A DNA stretch of 35,211 nt. It comes from Bifidobacterium aerophilum. Its GTDB lineage: Bacteria; Actinomycetota; Actinomycetes; Actinomycetales; Bifidobacteriaceae. Below the pieces are notes generated by a model, which searched no databases, was not told the DNA's origin, and saw only the letters and a program-made list of their open reading frames with translations. This document shows positions 1-7,278 of this stretch, piece by piece (the stretch's first letter is position 1; each line of letters opens with the position of its first letter). A program made the translations under genes and the position numbers. The stretch spans positions 1 through 35,211 of the forward strand of contig NZ_WHZW01000026.1 of the NCBI RefSeq assembly GCF_010667685.1, given 5' to 3'.

Positions 1-74
1 GTTTAGGCACCACCCATTCTGCCTAGAAGCCTCTAACTATTCCCACCCCTCCATCAGAACAGCAAACACGGTCG
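1..74. repeat. Left copy of a perfect 74-bp terminal inverted repeat
   Basis: These 74 bases are the exact reverse complement of 35135-35208, with no mismatch. Both copies then run into different unique sequence, apart from a short shared AGAC. The repeat holds a small internal inverted pair, TAGGCA at 4-9 and TGCCTA at 20-25. No coding sequence is visible in it. It may be the end of an insertion sequence or another dispersed repeat at which a contig stopped, because it lies exactly at the window edge. Confidence 0.95.
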
Positions 75-78
75 CAGA

Positions 79-107
79 CACGTCCCGAATTGAACATTCG
101 GGACGTG
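79..107. promoter_or_regulatory. 12-bp hairpin/palindrome in front of the tRNA-Thr promoter
   Basis: CACGTCCCGAAT at 79-90 pairs perfectly with 96-107 across a 5-nt loop. No T-run follows on the plus strand, so it is a poor rightward terminator. The loop plus one stem base carries TTGAAC (90-95), which is also the best -35 element for the tRNA promoter. The palindrome could therefore be an operator, or the terminator of a gene beyond the left edge. Confidence 0.6.
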
Positions 108-117
108 CTGGTATGCT
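90..117 (+). promoter_or_regulatory. Probable sigma-70-type promoter of tRNA-Thr
   Basis: A -35 hexamer TTGAAC (90-95) is followed after 16 nt by a -10 hexamer TATGCT (112-117). This predicts a start near 124, about 46 nt upstream of the mature tRNA. A small stem, CCGAC/GTCGG at 141-156, lies in the predicted 5' leader. Confidence 0.55.
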
Positions 118-169
118 AGTCATTCGTCCGAGATGGCAGGCCGACATCTTCGTCGGCGGTCAATCTCAC

Positions 170-243
170 GCCTCCTTAGCTCAGATGGCCAGAGCGGCCG
201 CCTTGTAAGCGGCAGGTCGTCGGTTCGATCCCGACAGGAGGCT
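170..243 (+). tRNA. tRNA-Thr (anticodon TGT)
   Basis: The sequence folds as a full cloverleaf. The acceptor stem is GCCTCCT/AGGAGGC (170-176 with 236-242), the D stem GCTC/GAGC and the anticodon stem GCCGC/GCGGC. The anticodon loop CTTGTAA gives anticodon TGT, the variable loop is AGGTC, and the T arm is GTCGG-TTCGATC-CCGAC. Discriminator base 243 is T. CCA is not encoded, so the 3' end depends on the CCA-adding enzyme, whose gene is at 4972-6387. It reads ACA and wobble ACG codons. Confidence 0.96.
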
Positions 244-275
244 CGTCGCGCGGCGAAACGGCGTATACTGAACAT

Positions 276-436
276 ATACGCAGAAAGACCTGCGCAACAG
301 ACTTACCCCGTGTAAGTGATCCCAGGAGCCTTCCCCCAACTTGTGGCTTCCTGGTAGAGAGGGCAGAGCGTTCCCCCAACCGGCTCTGCCCACATATAGG
401 GGGCGGGAACTTCCCCTTCTCTCCCGCCCCCTTTTT
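276..436 (+). ncRNA. 6C-type actinobacterial small RNA
   Basis: Two consecutive stem-loops both expose the loop core TTCCCCCAAC. The first is CCAGGAGCC/GGCTTCCTGG (322-330 with 345-354). The second is GGGCAGAGC/GGCTCTGCCC (361-369 with 382-391). A perfect 10-bp GC stem (399-408/422-431) followed by TTTTT ends the transcript. A leader hairpin ACTTAC/GTAAGT occupies 301-317. Twin C-rich loops followed by a Rho-independent terminator are the hallmark of the 6C RNA family of actinomycetes. The loops here have five C residues rather than six. A -10-like TATACT is at 264-269, inside the palindrome GCGTATA/TATACGC (261-281), so the 5' end is approximate. C-rich loops in this family are thought to pair with G-rich mRNA segments. 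Family assignment is from recalled features and was not run against a covariance model. Confidence 0.8.
399..436 (+). terminator. Rho-independent terminator of the 6C RNA
   Basis: GGGGGCGGGA (399-408) pairs perfectly with TCCCGCCCCC (422-431) and is followed by five T residues. The loop is itself C/T-rich (CTTCCCCTTCT). Confidence 0.9.
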
Positions 437-601
437 CTTCCCCCTTTCCGCCGAACCGGTTTGACGGTGCTCCATGCTTTCCGTTGGCCTAGAACACCGC
501 AAATGTGCGGGTATGGGTGACAGTGCCGCTCTGACTGGCCGCCGTCCGGGCGGAACCGATACAATGCGTCACGTAGTGGAATCGCGGAAAAGAGGATGCC
601 T
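437..601. other. Intergenic region before the RpfB-like gene
   Basis: No gene is seen here. It contains a small hairpin CCGCA/TGCGG (498-511) and a -10-like TACAAT (560-565) about 36 nt before the start codon, without a convincing -35 partner. This is probably the promoter/leader of the RpfB-like gene. Confidence 0.5.
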
Positions 602-2248
602 ATGGCCAGACGCTGGACCCCGCAACGATTGGTGTTGTTGCGCCGTATTCGCGTCGCCGCATGCGCCGCCGTCACCGCGTCCGTGGCGGTCGGCATGTTC
701 CTGTTCACCGCTCGCAAGACCGTGGCGATCACGGTCAACGGCGAGACGACGACCGTCACCACGTATGCGATGAGCGCGCAACGACTGCTCGAATCGCAGG
801 GCATCAAGGTCAAAACGCACGATCTGGTCGAATCCAGCGCCGGCGGCGACCGCATCGCCGACCGTTCGGTCGTCACCGTGCAAAGCGCGTACCAGACCAC
901 GATCACGATCGACGGCCAGCAGGTGCCGTTCTGGACCACCGCGACCAGCGCCGAGCAGCTGCTCGGATTCTTCGAACAGAACGAGGCCGCCGCCGCGAAG
1001 GTCACGGTGAACATCAACAACGTGTACAACAAGCTCACCGGCGGCCTGGTGATCAACCAGTCCGGGCCGGTCACCGTCATCGCGGACGGCAAGAGCTCGC
1101 AGGCGCCGAACGGCAAGCTTCCCGCGGCGTCGATCCTCGACGCGAAAGGCATCACGGTAGGCAAGGAGGATCGCGTCAGCGTCGAAAAGGACGGCGACAA
1201 GACGATCCTGCGCGTGCAGCGTGTCACGCACAAGCAGGAGACGCGTACGACGCCGGTGCCGCACGGCACGCAGACGATCATCGACCCGTCGCTGGAACCG
1301 GGCGCGACCGAGATCCGTCAGCAGGGTGAGGACGGCGAACTGCGGCAGGTGTACGACGTCACGTACGTGGACGGCGTGGCCGAATCGGAAACGCTGGTTT
1401 CGCAGACGACGACGAAGATCGCGATCGACACGATCGTCGCGGTCGGTCCGGCGAAGTCCGACGACAAGAGCGACGACGACAAGACGGACGGCGGTTCCGG
1501 CGGCAAGAGCGACAAGACGGATTCCGGCAACGGATCGTCGAATAACGGATCGTCGAACGACAATTCGTCGAAGAACGACGCAACCAGCGGATCGAGCGGA
1601 TCGAATTCGAACGGTTCCGGCAACTCGAACGGTTCCGGATCGAACGGCAACGGTTCGGGCAATAATTCCGGCAATACCTCAGGTAACGGTTCGAACGATA
1701 ATTCCGGCAGCGGCTCCAATTCAGGTAATTCAGGCAACTCCGGCAACAACGGCTCCGGCAACAGCAATTCCGGCGGCAATTCCGACAACGGCGGATCGAA
1801 TCCCGGCAATTCCGGCAACAATTCCGGCGGGTCAGGCTCCGGCGATTCGGGAGGATCCGACTCAGGCAATTCCGGCGGCAATCCCGGATCCGGAAATTCA
1901 GGTTCCGACTCGGGCAGCACGACCGCGCGCCTGTGGCATCCGACCCCGGCCCAGGCCCAGACCTATGCGGCCGGAGCGGCGGCGCAACGCGGCTGGACCG
2001 GCGACGAGTGGACCGCACTCGTCAAGCTGTGGAACCGCGAATCGAGCTGGCTGTGGTATGCGGAAAACCAGTGGAGCGGCGCGTACGGCATTCCGCAGTC
2101 GTTGCCCGGCAGCAAGATGGCTGCGTTCGGCGCCGATTGGAAAAACGACGCCGCGATCCAGATCGACTGGGGACTGTACTACATCGCGCAACGGTACGGC
2201 AGCCCGTCGAAGGCATGGCAGCATTCCGAGGAAGTGGGCTGGTACTGA
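602..2248 (+). CDS. RpfB-like cell-wall protein (DUF348 x3, G5, lysozyme-like domain)
   Basis: This is a predicted secreted or membrane-anchored peptidoglycan-acting protein of about 548 aa. An N-terminal hydrophobic segment (about residues 17-38) follows a basic stretch. Three DUF348 repeats come next (about 42-190), then a G5 domain (about 205-285), a Ser/Asn/Gly/Asp linker of about 150 residues, and a C-terminal lysozyme/transglycosylase-like domain (about 440-548). That domain has a likely catalytic Glu480 in WNRESSW. The DUF348-G5 order is that of actinobacterial RpfB. The catalytic domain resembles SLT/aggregation-promoting-factor types more than classical Rpf, so exact activity is uncertain. 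ATG 602 is preferred over ATG 596 because AAGAGG (590-595) then has a 6-nt spacer; at 596 it would have none. The position just upstream of rsmA and ispE matches the rpfB-ksgA-ispE order of other actinobacteria. Confidence 0.88.
   Translation: MARRWTPQRLVLLRRIRVAACAAVTASVAVGMFLFTARKTVAITVNGETTTVTTYAMSAQRLLESQGIKVKTHDLVESSAGGDRIADRSVVTVQSAYQTTITIDGQQVPFWTTATSAEQLLGFFEQNEAAAAKVTVNINNVYNKLTGGLVINQSGPVTVIADGKSSQAPNGKLPAASILDAKGITVGKEDRVSVEKDGDKTILRVQRVTHKQETRTTPVPHGTQTIIDPSLEPGATEIRQQGEDGELRQVYDVTYVDGVAESETLVSQTTTKIAIDTIVAVGPAKSDDKSDDDKTDGGSGGKSDKTDSGNGSSNNGSSNDNSSKNDATSGSSGSNSNGSGNSNGSGSNGNGSGNNSGNTSGNGSNDNSGSGSNSGNSGNSGNNGSGNSNSGGNSDNGGSNPGNSGNNSGGSGSGDSGGSDSGNSGGNPGSGNSGSDSGSTTARLWHPTPAQAQTYAAGAAAQRGWTGDEWTALVKLWNRESSWLWYAENQWSGAYGIPQSLPGSKMAAFGADWKNDAAIQIDWGLYYIAQRYGSPSKAWQHSEEVGWY
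1480..1920 (+). repeat. Low-complexity Ser/Gly/Asn-coding linker in the RpfB-like gene
   Basis: The DNA is built from short degenerate units that encode SGN, NSG and GSN-like triplets. It forms the flexible spacer between the G5 and catalytic domains. Such tracts can change length by slippage. The complementary strand is open here only because of the biased codons. Confidence 0.85.
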
Positions 2249-2298
2249 CCGGCCGCACGACAGACAAACGCAACAACAAGCACACACAGGGAGACGGC

Positions 2299-3174
2299 AT
2301 GAGTGAGGAGCAGCAGGGCCATCTGCTGGGCGCCGCGGACATCCGCCGCATCGCGGCCGACGCGGGCATCAGCCCGACGAAGAAGTTCGGGCAGAATTTC
2401 GTGATCGACCCGGGCACGGTGCGCCGCATCGTGCGCGAGGCCGACGTGACCGCGGACACGCATGTGATGGAGGTCGGTCCCGGATTGGGATCGCTCACGC
2501 TGGCGATCCTCGAAACCGGGGCGCGCATGACCGCGATCGAAATCGATCCGCCGGTGGCCGAACGTCTGCCTCGCACGATCGCCGAGTTCATGCCGGAAGC
2601 GGCCGACCGGTTCCGCGTCGTCAACCGCGACGCGCTCACCGTCACCCCCGACAACGTCCCGGACTTCAACGACGACGACTCGTTCACGCTGGTCGCGAAC
2701 CTGCCGTACAACGTGGCGACTCCGATCATCCTGACGCTGCTCGAACGCTTCGCTAACCTCGATTCGTTCCTCGTGATGGTGCAGAAGGAGGTCGCGGACC
2801 GTCTCGCCGCGACGCCCGGCAACAAGATCTATGGCACGCCCAGCGTGAAGCTGGCGTGGTACGGCACCGCACGTCGCGTGGGCAACATCGGCCGCAACGT
2901 GTTCTGGCCGGCTCCGAACGTCGATTCCGCGCTCGTGCGGTTCGACCGTCATTCCCCCGAGGCGCAGGCCGAACTGGCCGGCGGCGCGGATCGCGAAACC
3001 ACGTTCCGTCTCATCGACGCGGCGTTCGGCCAGCGTCGCAAGACCCTGCATGCGGCGCTCAAGCACGAGGTGCCGGACGATGCGTTCGAACGCGCCGGCA
3101 TCGATCCGACCCGTCGCGGCGAAACGCTGACCGTCGCCGATTTCGCGCGTCTCGCCGCGGAGGTGGCGTCGTGA
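2299..3174 (+). CDS. rsmA: 16S rRNA (adenine(1518)-N6/adenine(1519)-N6)-dimethyltransferase RsmA/KsgA
   Basis: RsmA dimethylates two adjacent adenines in the 3'-terminal helix of 16S rRNA using SAM, a late small-subunit maturation step. The 291-aa product has the family's N-terminal KKFGQNFVID motif and the SAM-binding glycine motif VGPGLGSLTL. It also has the acidic ribose-binding residue in AIEID and the catalytic NLPYNV motif. The C-terminal FGQRRKTL region is typical. ATG 2299 is chosen because AGGGAGA (2288-2294) precedes it; the reading frame stays open further upstream inside the rpf gene, but without initiation signals. The stop codon overlaps the GTG start of ispE, so the two are probably translationally coupled. 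Loss of this enzyme gives kasugamycin resistance in other bacteria (family knowledge). Confidence 0.97.
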   Translation: MSEEQQGHLLGAADIRRIAADAGISPTKKFGQNFVIDPGTVRRIVREADVTADTHVMEVGPGLGSLTLAILETGARMTAIEIDPPVAERLPRTIAEFMPEAADRFRVVNRDALTVTPDNVPDFNDDDSFTLVANLPYNVATPIILTLLERFANLDSFLVMVQKEVADRLAATPGNKIYGTPSVKLAWYGTARRVGNIGRNVFWPAPNVDSALVRFDRHSPEAQAELAGGADRETTFRLIDAAFGQRRKTLHAALKHEVPDDAFERAGIDPTRRGETLTVADFARLAAEVAS

Positions 3175-4073
3175 CGTCGGTCATCGTGGACGTGCCGGCG
3201 AAAACGAACCTTACGCTGCATGTGGGCGCGCCCCGCGCCGAGTGGGGCGGACGCCACGAACTCGACACGATCTACTGCGGTGTGGGCGTCTGCGATACGG
3301 TCATGGTTTCGGACAAGGAGCCCGGCGCCGGCTTCTCGCTCGATCTCGCGGGCGGTCATCTCGGCGACCTCGCATCCACGACCAGCGACATGCGGCGCAA
3401 CCACGCCGTACTCGCCCTGTTCGCGATGGCCGAGGCCAGCGGGCGCGACCCCGACGTGGCGATCCGGCTTGACAAGCGCATTCCCGTCGCCGCGGGTCTC
3501 GGCGGCGGTTCGGCCGATGCGGCCGGCACGATGCTCGGATTGAACGTCCTGTGGAATCTGGATTGGCCGATCGAACGACTGCGCGAGCTGGCCGCGACGC
3601 TCGGCGCCGATATGCCGTTCTGCCTGAGCGGCGGATACGCGCACGGCACCGGATTCGGCGAACGGATCGAGCCGATCGAACCGGACAGCGAACAGGCCCG
3701 CGAGCTGATGCGCGCCGGCTACGGCGGACGCGTGCTGATCGGCGCGTATCATGACGCGCTCAGCACTCCGGCGGTGTATGCCGAATACGACCGCATCGGT
3801 GTAGGCCGTGACGCCGACGGCCGGCAAGACGAAAACCATCTGCAGCATGCGGCGATCACGCTGCATCCGCGTAGCGGAAAGGCGATCAACGCGGCCCTTG
3901 AGGCGGGCGCCACACAGGCGTTCGTCTCCGGTTCCGGACCGTCCGTCATCGCGTTCGTCTCCGATGATCGGGCGGCCGCGCGGGTACGCGACGCATGGAC
4001 GACGTCACGATGCGTGGACCGCATCATCGCGGCCGAGGCGCCCGCCGTTCCACGCGTCATCCAGTGCCGCTAA
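3171..4073 (+). CDS. ispE: 4-diphosphocytidyl-2-C-methyl-D-erythritol kinase IspE
   Basis: IspE phosphorylates CDP-methylerythritol with ATP in the MEP pathway of isoprenoid synthesis, supplying for example the undecaprenyl carrier for cell-wall assembly. The 300-aa protein is a GHMP kinase. It has an N-terminal VPAKTNLTLHVG substrate segment, the ATP-binding loop PVAAGLGGGSADAAG (about residues 104-118), DMPFCLSGG, and a C-terminal VSGSGPSVIAF motif. The GTG start at 3171 overlaps the rsmA stop (GTGA) and has GGAGGTGG at 3159-3166 as a ribosome binding site. Methylerythritol-pathway genes next to rsmA are common in actinobacteria. Confidence 0.96.
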   Translation: MTSVIVDVPAKTNLTLHVGAPRAEWGGRHELDTIYCGVGVCDTVMVSDKEPGAGFSLDLAGGHLGDLASTTSDMRRNHAVLALFAMAEASGRDPDVAIRLDKRIPVAAGLGGGSADAAGTMLGLNVLWNLDWPIERLRELAATLGADMPFCLSGGYAHGTGFGERIEPIEPDSEQARELMRAGYGGRVLIGAYHDALSTPAVYAEYDRIGVGRDADGRQDENHLQHAAITLHPRSGKAINAALEAGATQAFVSGSGPSVIAFVSDDRAAARVRDAWTTSRCVDRIIAAEAPAVPRVIQCR

Positions 4074-4105
4074 GGTTGAACCAGTCGATTTCGGAAGGCA
4101 AGGTC

Positions 4106-4798
4106 ATGAGCGAACATTACGACGAGCGGCAGGCCCGCAAAGCCTATATGCGCAAGCGTCAGGGCACCGTGTTCAGCATCGCCGCGATGGCGATGGCTGC
4201 GGCGCTGGTGATCTCGCTCCTGTTCTACTTCCACGTGTTCGGCCTCGGCCGCATCAAGACGGCCGCCGTGAAGCCGAACTACGGCGTCACCGTGCCGTGC
4301 GCACCCAAGGACGCCGACGGCAACCCGGCGAAATACGTCGACAACAACAAGATCAGCGTGCGCGTGATCAACGGCACGAAGTTCAGCGGATTCGCCAAGG
4401 CCGTCGCCGACGAGCTGTCCAGCAACCGCAACTTCCCGAACGTGCAGACCGACAACTGGCAGACCGGCACCGACAAGGACGGCAACGCGATCTACAACAC
4501 CAAGGTCGAGCGCACGACCATCTACTTCGGCAAGAACGCGATCGCCCAGGCATACACGGTGAAGGCGAACTTCAACGACGCGGTGATGATCATGGACGAC
4601 CGTACCGACATGCTCATCGACGTGGTGATCGGCGCCACGTTCAATGATCTGATCGACAAGGAAGACGTTCCGGGCTCGAACACGGAGATCACCAGTTTCG
4701 AGGGATGCGTCGCGGCCGACAAGATGACCAATCTGCCCAAGGCCATCAAGCACACGGCGGTCGAACCGGTGCAGGCCGACCAGTCCGCCACGCAGTGA
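4106..4798 (+). CDS. LytR_C-domain membrane protein
   Basis: The 230-aa product has a short basic cytoplasmic N-terminus and one membrane segment (about residues 24-45), then an extracytoplasmic part. The latter contains a LytR_C-type domain, beginning near ISVRVINGTKFSGFAKAVADEL. LytR_C domains occur at the C-terminus of LytR-CpsA-Psr cell-wall ligases and also as stand-alone membrane proteins, as here. There is no LCP catalytic domain, so it is not itself a ligase. ATG 4106 follows a GGAAGGCAAGG purine tract. It lies 32 bp after ispE and ends before a strong terminator, so it is probably the last gene of the rpf-rsmA-ispE group. Its molecular role is unknown. Confidence 0.82.
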   Translation: MSEHYDERQARKAYMRKRQGTVFSIAAMAMAAALVISLLFYFHVFGLGRIKTAAVKPNYGVTVPCAPKDADGNPAKYVDNNKISVRVINGTKFSGFAKAVADELSSNRNFPNVQTDNWQTGTDKDGNAIYNTKVERTTIYFGKNAIAQAYTVKANFNDAVMIMDDRTDMLIDVVIGATFNDLIDKEDVPGSNTEITSFEGCVAADKMTNLPKAIKHTAVEPVQADQSATQ

Positions 4799-4831
4799 CG
4801 CGGCATCTTCCGACTACCACTTACGGACTTA

Positions 4832-4873
4832 CGGAAAACCCACGCGAACGGTTTCGTTTGCGTGGGTTTTCCG
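4832..4873. terminator. Bidirectional terminator between the LytR_C gene and cca
   Basis: A perfect 14-bp stem CGGAAAACCCACGC (4832-4845) pairs with 4860-4873. It contains A- and T-rich segments that can act in both directions and sits between two convergent genes. Confidence 0.88.
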
Positions 4874-4892
4874 CTTCCGGTCGGGTGTTTCA

Positions 4893-4938
4893 CCCCTCAG
4901 TCAGCCTTCGCTGACAGCTCCCCCTTCAGGGGGAGCAG
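4893..4938. repeat. Dispersed CCCCTCAGTCAGC...CTCCCCC repeat, copy 1
   Basis: The copy reads CCCCTCAGTCAGCCTTCGCT and continues into CTCCCCCTTCAGGGGGAG, giving two adjacent mini-hairpins (TCAGC/GCTGA and CTCCCCC/GGGGGAG). Related copies are at 19352-19391 and, head to head, at 30100-30225. It lies just past the 3' end of cca. Similar intergenic elements are known to be scattered through gut-bacterial genomes (recalled, not searched). Confidence 0.8.
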
Positions 4939-4971
4939 AGAGTAACAGGCAAACACCGCCGAAGCGCCCCG

Positions 4972-6387
4972 TCACTGCGCTTCGGCGTACCAGCGTTTGA
5001 GCTCGGCGACGGCCACGTCATGATCGACCGGACCGTTATCGAGGCGGTACTCGAGCATGTGCTTGTAGGCTCGGCCGACCATCGGGCCGGGCTCCAGGCC
5101 GAGCAGCGACATGATCTCGTTGCCGTCGATGTCCGGCCGGATCGCGTCGAAGTCCTCCTTCTCCTTGAGCTCGCGCACGCGCTGTTCCATCTCGTCCATC
5201 GCGGTCGAGAACACCATCGCCTTGCGTTTGTTCTGCGTGGTCGCGTCGGCGCGGGTCAGGCGGTTGAGCCGCTCGTACAGAGGCCCCGCGTCCTTGACGT
5301 ACCGGCGCACGGCCGAATCGGTCCACGGCTCGTCCACATAGCCGTGGAAACGCAGATGCAGGTTCACCAGCTCGCTCACGTCCTCGACGATGTGATGGTC
5401 GAAGTGCAGCGCACGCAGCCGCTTGCGCGTCATCTTCGCGCCGACCGCGTCGTGGTGGTGGAAGCTGACCTTGCCGCCGGGTTCGAACTTGCGCGTCTTC
5501 GGCTTGCCGATGTCGTGCATGAGCGCGGCGAGACGCAGCGTGAGATCGGGCCGCGGCACCGGGCCGTCGTCGCCGGTTTCCAGCGCGACCGCGCGGTCGA
5601 GCACGATCATCGTGTGCTCGAACACGTCCTTATGACGGTGGTGCTCGTCGATTTCGAGCTGCAGTGCGGGGATTTCTGGAAAGACGATATCCGCGAGCCC
5701 GGATTCGACCAGCGCCTCGACGCCGGCGCGCGGACGGTCGGACAGCAGCATCTTGACCAGTTCGTCGCGTACGCGTTCGGCCGAGACGATCTCGATGCGG
5801 TCGGTCATCTCGGTGATCGCGGAAGCCGTCTCCGGCTCGATCGAGAAGCCGAGCTGGGCGACGAACCGCACGGCGCGCATCATGCGCAGCGGATCGTCGT
5901 CGAACGACTGACGCGGATCGACCGGAGTGCGCAGCACGCCCTTGGCAAGGTCGTTCGCACCGCCGAACGGGTCGACGAACTCAAGCTGGGGCACGCGCAA
6001 CGCCATCGCGTTGACGGTGAAGTCGCGGCGCGACAGGTCGCCTTCGAGCGTGTCGCCGTAATTGACCTCCGGCTTGCGCGATTCCGGATCGTAGACATCC
6101 GACCGGTACGTGGTGATCTCCACCTGCACCTCGGTACCGTCCTCGCGCCGACGCATCGCGCCCAGCGTGCCGAATTTGCGGCCCATGTCCCAGAACCCGT
6201 CATGCCCCCAACGTCGCAGGATCGGTTCGAACTGTTCGGGACGCGCCGACGTGCAGAAATCCAGATCGTGAGATTTGCGGTGCAGCAGCAGATCACGAAC
6301 CGGACCGCCCACCAGCGCCAATTCATAGCCCTGTTCGGCGAACAAACGGCCTAATTCGATGGCTTCCGGCCATACTTCGAAGTTCAC
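4972..6387 (-). CDS. cca: CCA tRNA nucleotidyltransferase (CCA-adding enzyme)
   Basis: The enzyme adds or repairs the 3'-terminal CCA of tRNAs without a nucleic-acid template. The 471-aa protein is a class II nucleotidyltransferase. GGPVRD is at 27-32 and the metal-binding DLD at 41-43. RRDFTVNAMA follows near 120-129 and the DDPLRMMRAVRF head/neck motif near 164-175. A C-terminal HD domain has HHRHKDVFEHT and MHDIGKP (His291-Asp292), usual in the actinobacterial PcnA/Cca form. The start is GTG (6385-6387) with GAAAGGG five bases upstream. It is divergent from the Nudix gene, with only 86 bp between the starts. The tRNA at 170-243 lacks encoded CCA, consistent with need for this enzyme. A poly(A) polymerase annotation is possible by homology but less likely. 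Confidence 0.94.
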   Translation of the reverse strand: MNFEVWPEAIELGRLFAEQGYELALVGGPVRDLLLHRKSHDLDFCTSARPEQFEPILRRWGHDGFWDMGRKFGTLGAMRRREDGTEVQVEITTYRSDVYDPESRKPEVNYGDTLEGDLSRRDFTVNAMALRVPQLEFVDPFGGANDLAKGVLRTPVDPRQSFDDDPLRMMRAVRFVAQLGFSIEPETASAITEMTDRIEIVSAERVRDELVKMLLSDRPRAGVEALVESGLADIVFPEIPALQLEIDEHHRHKDVFEHTMIVLDRAVALETGDDGPVPRPDLTLRLAALMHDIGKPKTRKFEPGGKVSFHHHDAVGAKMTRKRLRALHFDHHIVEDVSELVNLHLRFHGYVDEPWTDSAVRRYVKDAGPLYERLNRLTRADATTQNKRKAMVFSTAMDEMEQRVRELKEKEDFDAIRPDIDGNEIMSLLGLEPGPMVGRAYKHMLEYRLDNGPVDHDVAVAELKRWYAEAQ

Positions 6388-6473
6388 GCGTACCCTTTCA
6401 CGACTTGGGGATCTTTTGTTCTTCTCAGCATAGCGTTACCCCACCTGCGCAAACTATGAGTAAGGTGGAAGGC

Positions 6474-7277
6474 ATGATTACGCCAGCGGACCTCGCACGC
6501 ATGCTCGACCATGCGTCGGTTCGTCGTACCCTCGACCCGCTGGCGCCGGACGAACTGATGTACTCCACGACCTCCCGCACGGTGAAGACCGTCGAGCCCG
6601 ACGGAACGATCGAGGCCGAGGCCGCCGACGTAACCCGCGTCAGCGCGACGATCAAACCGGCCCAGCCGCACGGCCCTGACACGCCGGACACGCTGGCCGC
6701 GGACGCCAGCGACGCGGAGATCCAGCCCACGATCGAATCGTTGCCGGATACGGTGGTCTCCTCGCGCCCGTCCCCGGCGAACATGCCGCAGCGCCGTTCC
6801 TCGGACGGGCCGACCACGTTCGCCTCGCTGGACGCACAGGAACTGCCGGTCGTACGCGAGTATTCGGCAGGCGGTCTCGTGTTCGACGAGCGCGGCCGCG
6901 TGGCGATCATCGCGCGCCATTCGCGCAGCGGCCATCTCGAATGGTGCCTGCCGAAGGGCCATATCGAAAAGGGCGAGACTCCGCAGCAGACCGCCGTGCG
7001 CGAAGTGCACGAGGAAACGGGCATCCTGGGCGAGGTGGTCGATTCGATCGCGACGATCGACTACTGGTTCACCGGTACCAGCCAGCGCGTGCACAAGCTC
7101 GTGCATCACTTCGCGCTGCGCCAGGTCGGCGGCGAGCTGACCGTGGAGGGAGACCCGGACCATGAGGCCGAGGACGCGATCTGGGTTGATTTCGACGATC
7201 TGGACGGCGTGCTCAGCTATCCTAATGAGCGCAAGATCGCGTGGCTTTACGCACGGAAACTGAACAGGCAGGCTTGA
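6474..7277 (+). CDS. Nudix hydrolase
   Basis: The 267-aa protein has a C-terminal Nudix domain. The full Nudix box G-x5-E-x7-REVHEETGI spans about residues 162-184 and supplies the metal-binding glutamates. An unusual N-terminal region of about 125 residues, rich in Thr, Pro, Asp and Ala, looks disordered. Nudix enzymes hydrolyse nucleoside diphosphates linked to another moiety; the substrate cannot be told from sequence. In actinobacteria a Nudix gene next to cca and murJ is conserved. ATG 6474 is chosen because AAGGTGG lies five bases upstream; ATG 6456 has no ribosome binding site. The stop is one base from the start of the next gene, implying an operon with the DUF6049 and MurJ genes. Confidence 0.92.
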   Translation: MITPADLARMLDHASVRRTLDPLAPDELMYSTTSRTVKTVEPDGTIEAEAADVTRVSATIKPAQPHGPDTPDTLAADASDAEIQPTIESLPDTVVSSRPSPANMPQRRSSDGPTTFASLDAQELPVVREYSAGGLVFDERGRVAIIARHSRSGHLEWCLPKGHIEKGETPQQTAVREVHEETGILGEVVDSIATIDYWFTGTSQRVHKLVHHFALRQVGGELTVEGDPDHEAEDAIWVDFDDLDGVLSYPNERKIAWLYARKLNRQA

Positions 7278-7278
7278 C

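Noticed and set aside
181..1281. Long minus-strand open frame
   Set aside because: It crosses the tRNA, the 6C RNA and the start of the rpf gene and has no family resemblance.
1318..1920. Minus-strand open frame rich in Pro, Glu and Leu
   Set aside because: It is the antisense shadow of the Ser/Gly/Asn linker; its composition simply mirrors the repeat, and it has no ribosome binding site.
1933..2298. Upstream extension of rsmA
   Set aside because: It overlaps the end of the rpf gene in another frame; ATG 2299 has a ribosome binding site and gives the usual N-terminus.
5020..6354. 444-codon plus-strand open frame opposite cca
   Set aside because: It is an antisense shadow caused by high GC in the third codon position of cca.
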